This document shows positions 41,716 through 51,240 of a stretch of 64,000 bases of DNA, one piece after another (the stretch's first letter is position 1; every line of letters begins with the position of its first letter). Location of the stretch: positions 112,274 to 176,273 of the forward strand of contig CAYSWA010000003.1 in the NCBI GenBank assembly GCA_964434535.1. The letters are read 5' to 3'. Origin of the DNA: SM23-32 sp964434535 (GTDB lineage Bacteria; Planctomycetota; Brocadiia; SM23-32). Position numbers and translations under genes: made by a program. Under the pieces are notes generated by a model. The model ran no database searches. It was not told where the DNA came from and saw only the letters and a list, made by a program, of their open reading frames with translations.

Positions 41716-42782
41716 CCGAGCGCATCGAAGGCACCGTCACGAAGATCACCTCCGTTTTGGCCGAGGTCGACGTGGGCGGGCGCACCTACCAGTGCAAGGC
41801 GCGCGGGCGGCTGATCGAGGCCGACTGGGGCGAGACGAAGCCGCTCGCCGTCGGCGACCGCGTCGCCTTCACCCCCATCGAAGACGGCGAGGACGAGGGG
41901 GTGATCGAGGAGGTGCTGCCCCGGCGCACGAAGCTCTCCCGCCGCCTGCCGCGCGACCCGCGCATCGAGCACGTCATCGTGGCGAACGTGGACCAGGCGC
42001 TGATCGTCGCCTCGGTGCGCAAGCCGCCGCTGACCGCCGGCATCATCGACCGCTACATCATCGCCGGCGAGGCCGGCGGCCTGGAGCCGATCATCTGCAT
42101 CAACAAGATCGACCTGGCCGAGGAGCCGGGCGAATACCTGGGCCTGGCCCGGATGTACGGCGAGATGGAATACCCCGTGGTGCTGACCAGCGCCACCGAG
42201 CGGAGGGGCCTGGAGGAGCTGAAGGAGCTGCTGCGCGGCAAGAGCACGGTGCTGGCGGGCCACAGCGGGGTGGGCAAGTCCTCGCTGCTCAACGCGATCC
42301 AGCCGGGGCTGGATCTGCGCACCGGCGCCGTGGACTACAAGGGCCGCCACTGCACCACGTGGGTCTCGCTGCTGAAGCTGGAGTTCGGCGGCTACGTGGT
42401 GGACACGCCGGGCATACGGGAATACGACCTGTGGGACATCGAGAAGCACGAGGTGCAGCAGTTCTTCCCGTGGATATGGGAGCGCTCGCACGAGTGCGAC
42501 CTGCCCGACTGCATCCACGTGCACGAGCCGGGCTGCGCCGTCAAGCAGGCGCTGGAGGCCGGCGAGATGCCCCGCAGCCGCTACGAGAGCTACCTGCGGA
42601 TCGTGGACACCATCGAGGAGCAGGAGGTGCCACGCCGCACCGACGTGGAGCAGCCAGAGGAGCAGATCAGCCGCCGCCAGCGACGGCCCAGCCGCAGCAC
42701 CCGCCGCCAGGAGCTGCTCCGCGAGGCGGAGCGCTACCTCAGCGAGCAGGACATGGACGAGGAAGAGGAGCCGCGCCGCTGA
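41712..42782 (+). CDS. rsgA: ribosome small subunit-dependent GTPase A
   Basis: RsgA is a circularly permuted GTPase that checks 30S maturation. The GTG at 41712 gives 356 residues. Order: N-terminal OB fold (VTKITSVLAEVDVGGRTYQC), G4 motif NKIDL, G1 GHSGVGKSS, G3 DTPG, then zinc-binding residues in HECDLPDCIHVHEPGC. The C-terminal tail is longer than usual and Arg/Glu rich (about 50 residues). It overlaps holB by 4 nt and ends 13 nt from a convergent gene. Confidence 0.95.
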   Translation: MTERIEGTVTKITSVLAEVDVGGRTYQCKARGRLIEADWGETKPLAVGDRVAFTPIEDGEDEGVIEEVLPRRTKLSRRLPRDPRIEHVIVANVDQALIVASVRKPPLTAGIIDRYIIAGEAGGLEPIICINKIDLAEEPGEYLGLARMYGEMEYPVVLTSATERRGLEELKELLRGKSTVLAGHSGVGKSSLLNAIQPGLDLRTGAVDYKGRHCTTWVSLLKLEFGGYVVDTPGIREYDLWDIEKHEVQQFFPWIWERSHECDLPDCIHVHEPGCAVKQALEAGEMPRSRYESYLRIVDTIEEQEVPRRTDVEQPEEQISRRQRRPSRSTRRQELLREAERYLSEQDMDEEEEPRR

Positions 42783-42795
42783 GTCGGCCCGCGCC

Positions 42796-43881
42796 TCACG
42801 TGTAGCTCGCCCGCCTGCGCAGCACCAGGATCGTGGCGTCGAAGCCGTGCAGCGGGACGCTGAGCTCCCTCTCGGTGCGGAACAGCTTCCCCCGCCGGGC
42901 CCACCGCTTCAGTTGCCGCCCGTGCGCCGTGACCACGGCGAGCCGAGCGCCGGCACGCAGCACGCGCGCGATCCCGGGCATGACCACTTCGATGAAGAGC
43001 TGGGGCTCGCCCAGCGGCATCTCCTCCCCGTAGGGCAGGTTGGTGGCGGCGGCGTCGACCGACTCGGCCGGCAGCGGCAGGCAGAGCGCGTCCCAGCGGG
43101 CGACCCCGACCTGCGCCCCGGCCTCGCGCGCGTTGCGGCGGGCGGCGAGGGCCGCCTCGTGGGCCAGGTCGCCGCAGAGGACGCGCCGCGCCGGCCAGCC
43201 GAGCGCCCGCTCGATGGCGATCGTGCCGGCCCCGCAGAGCGGGTCCACGAAGAGCTCGTCGGGGCCGGGCCGGCTGAGCCGGGCCACGCAGTAGGCGAGC
43301 GGCGGCTCCAGCGAGCCGGGCCGGGCGGCGAGGGCGTAGGGGCGCCGGCTCATCGGGCCCCGGCCGAGCGCCAGCCCCAGGAAGCCCCGGTCGCGCATGA
43401 TCTGGAAGCGGACGTTCACCCGGTAGCCTTCCGGCTCGTAGCGCCAGTGGAGCGCCTCGTTTAGGCGGCGCCGGGCGAGGCGGCGGGCCTCCTCCTGCTC
43501 GAAGTGGTGGCCGCCGGCCACGTGCACGCTGAGCGTGTAGGACGGCGCCTCGCCCAGCTCTTCACCGCGCGCCCGTGCGACCACCTCCAGTGCCCCGGCC
43601 AGATCCACCTCCGCCAGCAGCTCCTCGATCCGCGCCAGCGCCTTCGGGCCGGAGGTCGGCACCCCGGCGAAGGAGCGCCCGAGGGCGAAGACGTCTTCCA
43701 CCGAGCGCAACGCGAGCAGGTCGGCCGGCTCGGCGCGCACGTCGGCGATCAGGGCCTCGTGGCGCGCCCCGCGCAGCGTCTGCTTCACCGCCACCGGCCC
43801 GGCCCGCTCGCGCACGTCCGCCACGACGACCTCTTTCAGGCCGCTCCAGTAGGTGATGGCGCAGGGGACGGGGCGGTCCAT
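42796..43881 (-). CDS. THUMP-domain class I SAM-dependent RNA methyltransferase
   Basis: A 361-residue protein of the RlmL/Trm14 type. The N-terminal half (to about 150) is a THUMP-like RNA-binding domain with VNVRFQIMRDRGFLGLALG. The C-terminal methyltransferase has the SAM motif FVDPLCGAGTIAIERAL and the N6-adenine or N2-guanine type catalytic motif NLPYGEE. The target is probably rRNA or tRNA N2-methylguanosine. It starts 5 nt after the nadD stop in the kdsA-nadD unit and converges with rsgA. Confidence 0.87.
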   Translation of the reverse strand: MDRPVPCAITYWSGLKEVVVADVRERAGPVAVKQTLRGARHEALIADVRAEPADLLALRSVEDVFALGRSFAGVPTSGPKALARIEELLAEVDLAGALEVVARARGEELGEAPSYTLSVHVAGGHHFEQEEARRLARRRLNEALHWRYEPEGYRVNVRFQIMRDRGFLGLALGRGPMSRRPYALAARPGSLEPPLAYCVARLSRPGPDELFVDPLCGAGTIAIERALGWPARRVLCGDLAHEAALAARRNAREAGAQVGVARWDALCLPLPAESVDAAATNLPYGEEMPLGEPQLFIEVVMPGIARVLRAGARLAVVTAHGRQLKRWARRGKLFRTERELSVPLHGFDATILVLRRRASYT

Positions 43882-43886
43882 GGCGG

Positions 43887-44507
43887 TCAGCCGGCGTAGA
43901 GTCCCGCAAAGAGGATGTGCTTGCGGACGGCCTCGGGGACGAGGTAGCGGATGGAGAGGCCCTCGCGCACGCGCCGACGCACCTCGGTGGCCGAGACCTC
44001 CATCAGGGGCGCCTCGACGGCGAGCCGGCGCGTGCGCGCCGCCCAGTCATCGCCGAACCGCTCGGCCGGCTCCGCCAGCGCCTCCTCGATCGGGGAGCCG
44101 GGCCGGGGCACGGCGATGATCGCCACCTCGCGCACCAGCTCCTCGGCGTGCCACCAGGTCGGGATCTCCCGCAAGCTGTCCCCGCCGACGATGAGATAGA
44201 GCTGCGCCGCTTCGCCGAGCCGCTCGCGGAGCTCTCGCACGGTCTGGAGGGTGTAAGACGGCCCCTCGCGCTCCAGCTCGACGGGCAGGGCCTCGAAGGC
44301 GGGGTTCCCCTCGATGGCGAGGCGCAGCATCTGGAGCCGCTGCGGGCCGGGGCCCAGCTCGCGCTCGGGCTTGTGCGGCGGCCTGCGGGCGGGGATGAAC
44401 AGGACCCTGTCCAGCGAACGCGTCTCGCGCACCCGTTCGGCCAGGATCAGGTGGGCCACGTGGACGGGGTCGAAGGAGCCGCCGAAGATGCCCGTGCGCT
44501 CGCTCAT
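43887..44507 (-). CDS. nadD: nicotinate-nucleotide adenylyltransferase
   Basis: NadD makes deamido-NAD from nicotinate mononucleotide and ATP. It has 206 residues. The nucleotidyltransferase motif is GIFGGSFDPVHVAHL (family GGxFDPxHxGH, with Ala for Gly), and the second signature is SATEVRRRVREGLSI near the C-terminus. FIPARRPPHKP is also typical. The ATG at 44507 overlaps the kdsA TGA. Confidence 0.95.
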   Translation of the reverse strand: MSERTGIFGGSFDPVHVAHLILAERVRETRSLDRVLFIPARRPPHKPERELGPGPQRLQMLRLAIEGNPAFEALPVELEREGPSYTLQTVRELRERLGEAAQLYLIVGGDSLREIPTWWHAEELVREVAIIAVPRPGSPIEEALAEPAERFGDDWAARTRRLAVEAPLMEVSATEVRRRVREGLSIRYLVPEAVRKHILFAGLYAG

Positions 44508-45328
44508 GGTTCCCGCCGGAGCTCGGCGATGGCCTTCAGGCGCCCCAGCAGCGGCGCCACGGCGTCCAACTGGAGCATGGTGGCCGCGTCGGAGAGCGCG
44601 CGGTCGGGGTCGGGGTGCACCTCCAGGAAGACGCCGTCCGCCCCGGCGGCCACGCCGGCGGCGGCGAGCGGGGCGACCATGGCGCGCTCCCCGCCGCTCG
44701 CCTCGCCGAGGGCGGCGGGCCGCTGCACCGAGTGCGTGGCGTCGAAGAGGACCGGGCAGCCGGCGGCCTTCATGCGGGGAATGGAGCGCATGTCGACCAC
44801 CAGGTCGCCGTAGCCGAAGAAGGTGCCCCGCTCGGTGAGGATCACGCGGTCGTTGTCCATCGAGCGGACCTTCTCGGCGGCCTGGGCCATGTCCTCGGCG
44901 GCCATGAACTGGCCCTTCTTGATGTTGACCGGCAGGCCCGTGCGCCCGGCGGCGGTCAGCAGGTCGGTCTGGCGGCAGAGGAACGCCGGCACCTGGAGCA
45001 CGTCGACCACCTCGGCGGCCGCTTCGGCCTGGCAGGGCAGGTGGACGTCGGTCAGGACGGGCACGCCGAGTTGCCGGCGCACCTCGGCGAGCACCTCCAG
45101 GCCGTCCTCCAGGCCGGGGCCGCGGAAGGAGGCTATGCTGGTGCGGTTCGCCTTGTCGAACGAGGCCTTGAAGAGGTAGGGCAGCCCGATCGCGGCGCAG
45201 ACGTCCTTCAGGCGGGCGGCCAGCTCGAGGCAGAGCCGGCGGCCCTCGATCACGCACGGGCCGGCCACCACGAGCAGCGGACGGCCCTCGCCGACGGCGA
45301 TCTGCTCGGTGAGCTTGACCTCGGGCAT
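44504..45328 (-). CDS. kdsA: 3-deoxy-8-phosphooctulonate (KDO-8-P) synthase
   Basis: KdsA condenses PEP and arabinose 5-phosphate for the LPS inner core, showing a Gram-negative outer membrane. It has 274 residues. Signature segments are VVAGPCVIEGRRLCLE, FKASFDKANRTS, VNIKKGQFMAAEDM and FDATHSVQRP. It begins at 45328 with AGGAGC-like sequence upstream; the longer frame upstream crosses the divergent promoter. It leads the kdsA-nadD-methyltransferase unit, whose promoter shares a palindrome with the opposite operon. Confidence 0.96.
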   Translation of the reverse strand: MPEVKLTEQIAVGEGRPLLVVAGPCVIEGRRLCLELAARLKDVCAAIGLPYLFKASFDKANRTSIASFRGPGLEDGLEVLAEVRRQLGVPVLTDVHLPCQAEAAAEVVDVLQVPAFLCRQTDLLTAAGRTGLPVNIKKGQFMAAEDMAQAAEKVRSMDNDRVILTERGTFFGYGDLVVDMRSIPRMKAAGCPVLFDATHSVQRPAALGEASGGERAMVAPLAAAGVAAGADGVFLEVHPDPDRALSDAATMLQLDAVAPLLGRLKAIAELRREP

Positions 45329-45389
45329 GGGCCGGGCGCTCCGTTGCTTGGCTTGAGGGCGGGCCGGTGCGGCCCCGCGTGCGGGGGCA

Positions 45390-45418
45390 AGCATACCGGA
45401 TACCTTGACAGTGGTCAA
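45390..45418 (-). promoter_or_regulatory. sigma70-type promoter of kdsA-nadD-methyltransferase
   Basis: On the minus strand TTGACC (45418-45413) and TATGCT (45395-45390) are 17 nt apart. Its -35 box lies inside a TTGAC-N4-GTCAA palindrome shared with the opposing promoter. Confidence 0.7.
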
Positions 45419-45433
45419 ACTTTCTGCTACCGT
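45405..45433 (+). promoter_or_regulatory. sigma70-type promoter of the TPR/alpha-CTD-ruvAB operon, with palindrome
   Basis: A consensus TTGACA (45405-45410) and TACCGT (45428-45433) are 17 nt apart. The palindrome TTGAC-AGTG-GTCAA (45405-45418) covers the -35 box here and the -35 box of the opposite promoter, so one bound protein could affect both. Confidence 0.75.
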
Positions 45434-45512
45434 AAGCGCGTCCGGCCGGGGGTGCGCTGGCGCGCCCCGCGGCGTTCCCCGGTGGTCCCAACTCCTTTCG
45501 CACGGACGCGTT

Positions 45513-46817
45513 ATGGCAACAACCCGGACGGAAAGCAACCTGGACGAGGTGCTGGGCGCGGAACTGGACCGCGACAACTTCGGGCGGCTCGTCGAGTGCC
45601 TCTACGAGAGCTACGCCAGCGTCGACACCACCGACACGCGCATCCGCGAGCTGGAATCGAAGCTGGAGGGGCTCAGCGACGAGGAGGAGCGCGACCTGAC
45701 CGAGAAGCTCGGCGTGCTGCACGTCGCCCGCGGCAACTACGGGCGCGCCGCCGAGCTGCTGGGGGCCGTGCGCACCCGAAAGAACGCCGCCCACTTCCTG
45801 GGCCGCGCCTACCTGAAGCTCGGCCGCGCCGAGGAGGCCCTGGACGAGCTCGCGGCCGGCCGCGCCGGCGACGACGACCTGGAGAGCGACGTGCTCATGG
45901 TCGAGGCCCACTGCGAGCTGCGCCAGCCCGACCAGGCCGAGAAGGCCCTCAAGGGCCACAAGGGCGACGAGCCGGAGCTGACCTACGCCCGCGCCCACAT
46001 CGCCGAGACCCGGGGCGAATACGGCGAGGCGATGGAGCTCTACGAGTCCGTCATCGAGGAGCATCCCGGCCACGCCCCGAGCCTGTTCCGCCTGGCGCTG
46101 AACTGCGACCTGAACGGCGACGACGACCGGGCCATGGAGCTCTACCGCCGCTGCACGAACCTGCGCCCGACCTACGTGGGGGCGCTGATGAACCTGGGCG
46201 TCCTCTACGAGGACCACGGAATGTACTACGAGGCGATCGACTGCTACAAGCGGGTGCTCGCCATCGACCCCCGCCACCGGCGGGCCCGCCTCTACCTGAA
46301 GGGCGCCGAATCGTCGCTGAGCATGTTCGTGGACATGGCGAAGACGCGGCGCATGCGGCGCCTGGAGGAGGTCTTCAGCCTGCCGGTCAGCAGCTTCGAG
46401 CTCAGCTCCCGCAGCCGCAACGCCCTGGACCGGCGGGACGTCACGACCCTGGGCGGGCTGGCGCAGTTGACGCGCGAAGAGCTGCTGAAGGAGCGCAACT
46501 TCGGCGACACCAGCCTGGAGGAGATCGAGCAACTGCTGGCCCGCTACGACCTGGAGCTCGGCGAGCAGGGCGGCGAGGCCGTCCCCGGCGCCGGCGTGAT
46601 CGACAACGAGATGCTGGAGAAGCTGAGCATGCCCATCGAGGCGCTCGACTTCTCCGGCCGCTGCCGCAAGTGCATGGACAGTCTGGGGATAACCACCGTG
46701 GGCGGGCTGGTGCAGCGCACCGAGGGCGAGCTGCTCGCCGTGCCGAACTTCGGCGAGACCAGCCTGGAAGAGATCAAGCAGAAGCTGGACGAGCTGGGCC
46801 TATCGCTGAAGGGCTGA
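45513..46817 (+). CDS. TPR protein with two tandem RNA polymerase alpha-CTD domains
   Basis: A 434-residue protein. Residues about 65-265 hold TPR units (YGEAMELYESVIEEHPGHAP; YYEAIDCYKRVLAIDPRHRR). Two alpha-CTD-like helix-hairpin units follow: 284-348 (LPVSSFELSSRSRNALDRRD, then NFGDTSLEEI) and 368-432 (MPIEALDFSGRCRKCMDSLG, then NFGETSLEEI). Such fusions are known from Planctomycetota annotations. Possible roles are DNA or RNA polymerase contact; function is unproven. It is expressed from a strong promoter and is followed by ruvA after 9 nt. Confidence 0.88.
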   Translation: MATTRTESNLDEVLGAELDRDNFGRLVECLYESYASVDTTDTRIRELESKLEGLSDEEERDLTEKLGVLHVARGNYGRAAELLGAVRTRKNAAHFLGRAYLKLGRAEEALDELAAGRAGDDDLESDVLMVEAHCELRQPDQAEKALKGHKGDEPELTYARAHIAETRGEYGEAMELYESVIEEHPGHAPSLFRLALNCDLNGDDDRAMELYRRCTNLRPTYVGALMNLGVLYEDHGMYYEAIDCYKRVLAIDPRHRRARLYLKGAESSLSMFVDMAKTRRMRRLEEVFSLPVSSFELSSRSRNALDRRDVTTLGGLAQLTREELLKERNFGDTSLEEIEQLLARYDLELGEQGGEAVPGAGVIDNEMLEKLSMPIEALDFSGRCRKCMDSLGITTVGGLVQRTEGELLAVPNFGETSLEEIKQKLDELGLSLKG

Positions 46818-46826
46818 CGGGGGCGG

Positions 46827-47408
46827 ATGATCGAGTTCCTCCAGGGCGAACTCGCCGGGAAGGACCCCTCGGCCGTCACCGTGCGCGTCGCCGGCGTCGG
46901 CTTCATCGCCCAGGTCCCCCTCTCCACCTTCGACGTCCTCCCCCGCGAGGGCGCCGAGGTCAGGCTGCTGACCCACCTCTACATGCGCGAGGACGGACCG
47001 AGCCTCTACGCCTTCGCCACCGACGTGGAGCGCCGCCTCTTCCGCATGCTGCTCGGGGTGAGCCGCGTCGGGCCGGGCATGGCGATCCAGGTGCTCGGCA
47101 GTTGCTCGCCCGCCGACTTCAAGCGCTACATCCTGGACGAGGACGCCGAAGGGCTGAAGTCCATGGTCAAGGGCATCGGGGCGAAGACGGCGCGGCGGCT
47201 CATCGCCGAGCTCCAGGGCCCGATCGAGCAGCTGCCCGTCGCCCCGGCCCGCTCGGTCGCCAGCCGGGCCGCGCGCGACGCCGTGCAGGCCCTGGCCGCC
47301 CTGGGCGAGTCGCACGTCGCCGCCCAGAAAGCCGTCCAGGCGGCCGTCCAGCAGCTCGGCACCGAGGCGAGCGCCGAGGAGCTGGTCGAGCTGGCCCTGA
47401 AGTCCTGA
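46827..47408 (+). CDS. ruvA: Holliday junction branch migration protein RuvA
   Basis: RuvA is the junction-binding subunit of the RuvAB branch-migration motor. It has 193 residues, typical. The OB fold is MIEFLQGELAGKDPSAVTVR with VGFIAQVPLSTF, the helix-hairpin-helix segments are VSRVGPGMAIQVLG and VKGIGAKTARRLIAEL, and the C-terminal domain III is AVQALAALGESHVAAQKAV. It begins 9 nt after the TPR/alpha-CTD gene and is followed by ruvB after 34 nt. Confidence 0.96.
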   Translation: MIEFLQGELAGKDPSAVTVRVAGVGFIAQVPLSTFDVLPREGAEVRLLTHLYMREDGPSLYAFATDVERRLFRMLLGVSRVGPGMAIQVLGSCSPADFKRYILDEDAEGLKSMVKGIGAKTARRLIAELQGPIEQLPVAPARSVASRAARDAVQALAALGESHVAAQKAVQAAVQQLGTEASAEELVELALKS

Positions 47409-47442
47409 CGCCCCCTCTGGCCGGCCGCAACCGGGGAGGAAG

Positions 47443-48477
<1,035 letters not shown>

Positions 48478-48493
48478 CCGCGAGGGAAGGGCC

Positions 48494-49057
48494 GTGAAAG
48501 TGCTGCTGCACATCTGCTGCGGCCCGTGCGCCATCGTGCCCCACGAGGAGCTTACGGCGCAGGGCCACCACGTCACGGGCTACTTCTACAACCCGAACGT
48601 GCACCCGCTGATCGAGTTCCGCCGCCGGCTGAAGGCGTCGAAGGTGCTCCAGCAGCGGGTCCCCATCGCGGTCATCTACGAGGAGGACTACGGGCTGGAG
48701 GAGTTCCTCCGGGCCGTGGCCTGGGAGGCCGGCGCGCTGGAGAGGTGCCGCACCTGCTACCGCCTGCGCCTGGAGCGCACGGCCCGCCGCGCCGTCGAGG
48801 GCGGGTTCGAGGCATTCTCCACCACGCTGCTCGGCAGCACCCACCAGCACCACGAGGCCGTGCTGGCGGTCGGGCGGGAATCCGCCCCCCGCCATGGTGT
48901 AGACTTCCTGGAGGCCGACTGGCGGCCGCGCGCCGAGCAAGGACACGAGCGCGCCGGCAGGATGAACCTCTACCGCCAGAGCTACTGCGGGTGCATCTTC
49001 AGCGAGTGGGAACGCTTCCGCCACACCACCCGCCACCTCTACGGCGGCGAGCGTTGA
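48494..49057 (+). CDS. queH: epoxyqueuosine reductase QueH
   Basis: QueH (DUF208) reduces epoxyqueuosine to queuosine in tRNA and replaces QueG in many bacteria. It has 187 residues. The conserved Cys pair is Cys9-Cys10 in HICCGPCA. The further cysteine motifs RCRTCYRLR and YCGCIFS coordinate the Fe-S cluster and iron. FYNPNVHPLIEF is typical. The GTG start is preceded by GAGGGAAGG. It is co-transcribed with ruvAB. Confidence 0.93.
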   Translation: MKVLLHICCGPCAIVPHEELTAQGHHVTGYFYNPNVHPLIEFRRRLKASKVLQQRVPIAVIYEEDYGLEEFLRAVAWEAGALERCRTCYRLRLERTARRAVEGGFEAFSTTLLGSTHQHHEAVLAVGRESAPRHGVDFLEADWRPRAEQGHERAGRMNLYRQSYCGCIFSEWERFRHTTRHLYGGER

Positions 49058-49100
49058 GCCGGCCGGCCCGCGCCGACCTCCGAGCGACGGTGGTGAACCG

Positions 49101-50324
49101 GTGAACGAGTGGACCACGCACGGCGCGCCGCCCGAGCGCGCCGGCAGGACGCTCGGCCAGAAGGCGTGCATCGCGCTGGCCGCGCTGGTGCTGGCCGGGG
49201 GCGCGGTGGCGCTGCTGCTCTCCTGCTGCCCCATGCGCCGGCCGCTGCCCGTGGTGCCCGTCCTGCCGCCGGCGGCCCCCGAGGTCGGCCCGCCGCCGTC
49301 CCTGGTGCGGGTGCGGATCCACCGCCGCGCGGAAGCGCTCACCGCAAGCTGCCCCGGCGGCGGCACGTGGTACGGCGTTGCGGACGCAGAGCGGCGGCTC
49401 GCCGACCTCGGGGCCGGCCCCTGGCGGCTGGGCGCCGCCGGTGGGCGCCTCGTCCTGGACGGCGCGCTCCAGCCCGAGGCGCGCCTGGAGCTGCTCCCCA
49501 ACGAGGGCACGTTCCAGGTCGGCGAGCGGACCTACCGGGGCGCGCTGATCGCCACCGCCGCCGAGGACGGCAAGCTCGACCTCGACAACGCCCTGCCCCC
49601 GGAGGACTACCTGCGCAGCGTGGTGGGCAGCGAGATGTACGCCCGCTGGCCGCTGGAGGCCCTGATGGCCCAGGCCGTCGCGGCCCGCACCTTCATGCTC
49701 TACACCTGCGCCACCAGGGGCTACCTGACCACGGTGGACATGGCCTACAAGGGCACGAGCGCCGAATCGAGCGCCACCGACCTGGCCGTCAGGCTCACCG
49801 AGGGCATCATCCTGACCTACCAGGGCCGCATCCTGCACGCCTACTTCCACAGCACCTGCGGGGGGCAGACGACGAGCGTGGACAAGGCATTCGCCGACGA
49901 GCCGATCCCGCCCCTGTCCGGCGTGCCCTGCACCTACTGCCGCCAGAGCCCCTACTACGGGTGGGAGGCCGAGCTCGCCGCCGCGCGCATACCTCACCTG
50001 CTGGACGACGAGCGCGTGAAGGCCGTCCACTCTATCCGCCCCGAGGGAACCGCGCCGGACGGCGTGGCGCGCTACGTGGTGCTGAACGACGAGGTGCGGA
50101 TGGCGGCGGGGGCGTTCCGCCTATCGGTGGGGGCCGACCTGCTGCGCAGCGCGCGCTTCACCGTGCAGCGGCGGGGCGGGCGGTTCATCTTCCGGGGCGG
50201 CGGCTACGGGCACGGCGTGGGGCTGTGCCAGTGGGGGGCGCGCGGCCTGGCCGAGGCGGGCCGCACGTGGCGGCAGATCCTGGCCCACTACTACCCCGGC
50301 GCGTCGCTGCGGCAGGCTTACTGA
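49101..50324 (+). CDS. SpoIID/LytB-domain exported protein
   Basis: A 407-residue protein. A membrane helix or lipoprotein-like leader is seen at about 20-43 (QKACIALAALVLAGGAVALL then LSCCP). The SpoIID domain includes YLRSVVGSEMYARWPLEALM, with the catalytic Glu region E-x-x-x-x-W-P, AQAVAARTF, HSTCGGQT and the C-terminal GGGYGHGVGLCQWGARGLAE. SpoIID is a lytic transglycosylase in sporulation, and homologues in non-sporulating bacteria are thought to act on peptidoglycan. GTG start. It is the last gene of the operon and ends 18 nt from a convergent gene. Confidence 0.88.
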   Translation: MNEWTTHGAPPERAGRTLGQKACIALAALVLAGGAVALLLSCCPMRRPLPVVPVLPPAAPEVGPPPSLVRVRIHRRAEALTASCPGGGTWYGVADAERRLADLGAGPWRLGAAGGRLVLDGALQPEARLELLPNEGTFQVGERTYRGALIATAAEDGKLDLDNALPPEDYLRSVVGSEMYARWPLEALMAQAVAARTFMLYTCATRGYLTTVDMAYKGTSAESSATDLAVRLTEGIILTYQGRILHAYFHSTCGGQTTSVDKAFADEPIPPLSGVPCTYCRQSPYYGWEAELAAARIPHLLDDERVKAVHSIRPEGTAPDGVARYVVLNDEVRMAAGAFRLSVGADLLRSARFTVQRRGGRFIFRGGGYGHGVGLCQWGARGLAEAGRTWRQILAHYYPGASLRQAY

Positions 50325-50342
50325 GCAGAGCGGGCCGGCCGC

Positions 50343-51239
<897 letters not shown>

Positions 51240-51240
51240 C

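Noticed and set aside
44508..46532. Very long minus-strand frame extending nadD upstream to 881 codons
   Set aside because: It is antisense or out of frame to kdsA and the TPR/alpha-CTD gene. Only the last 206 codons match NadD.
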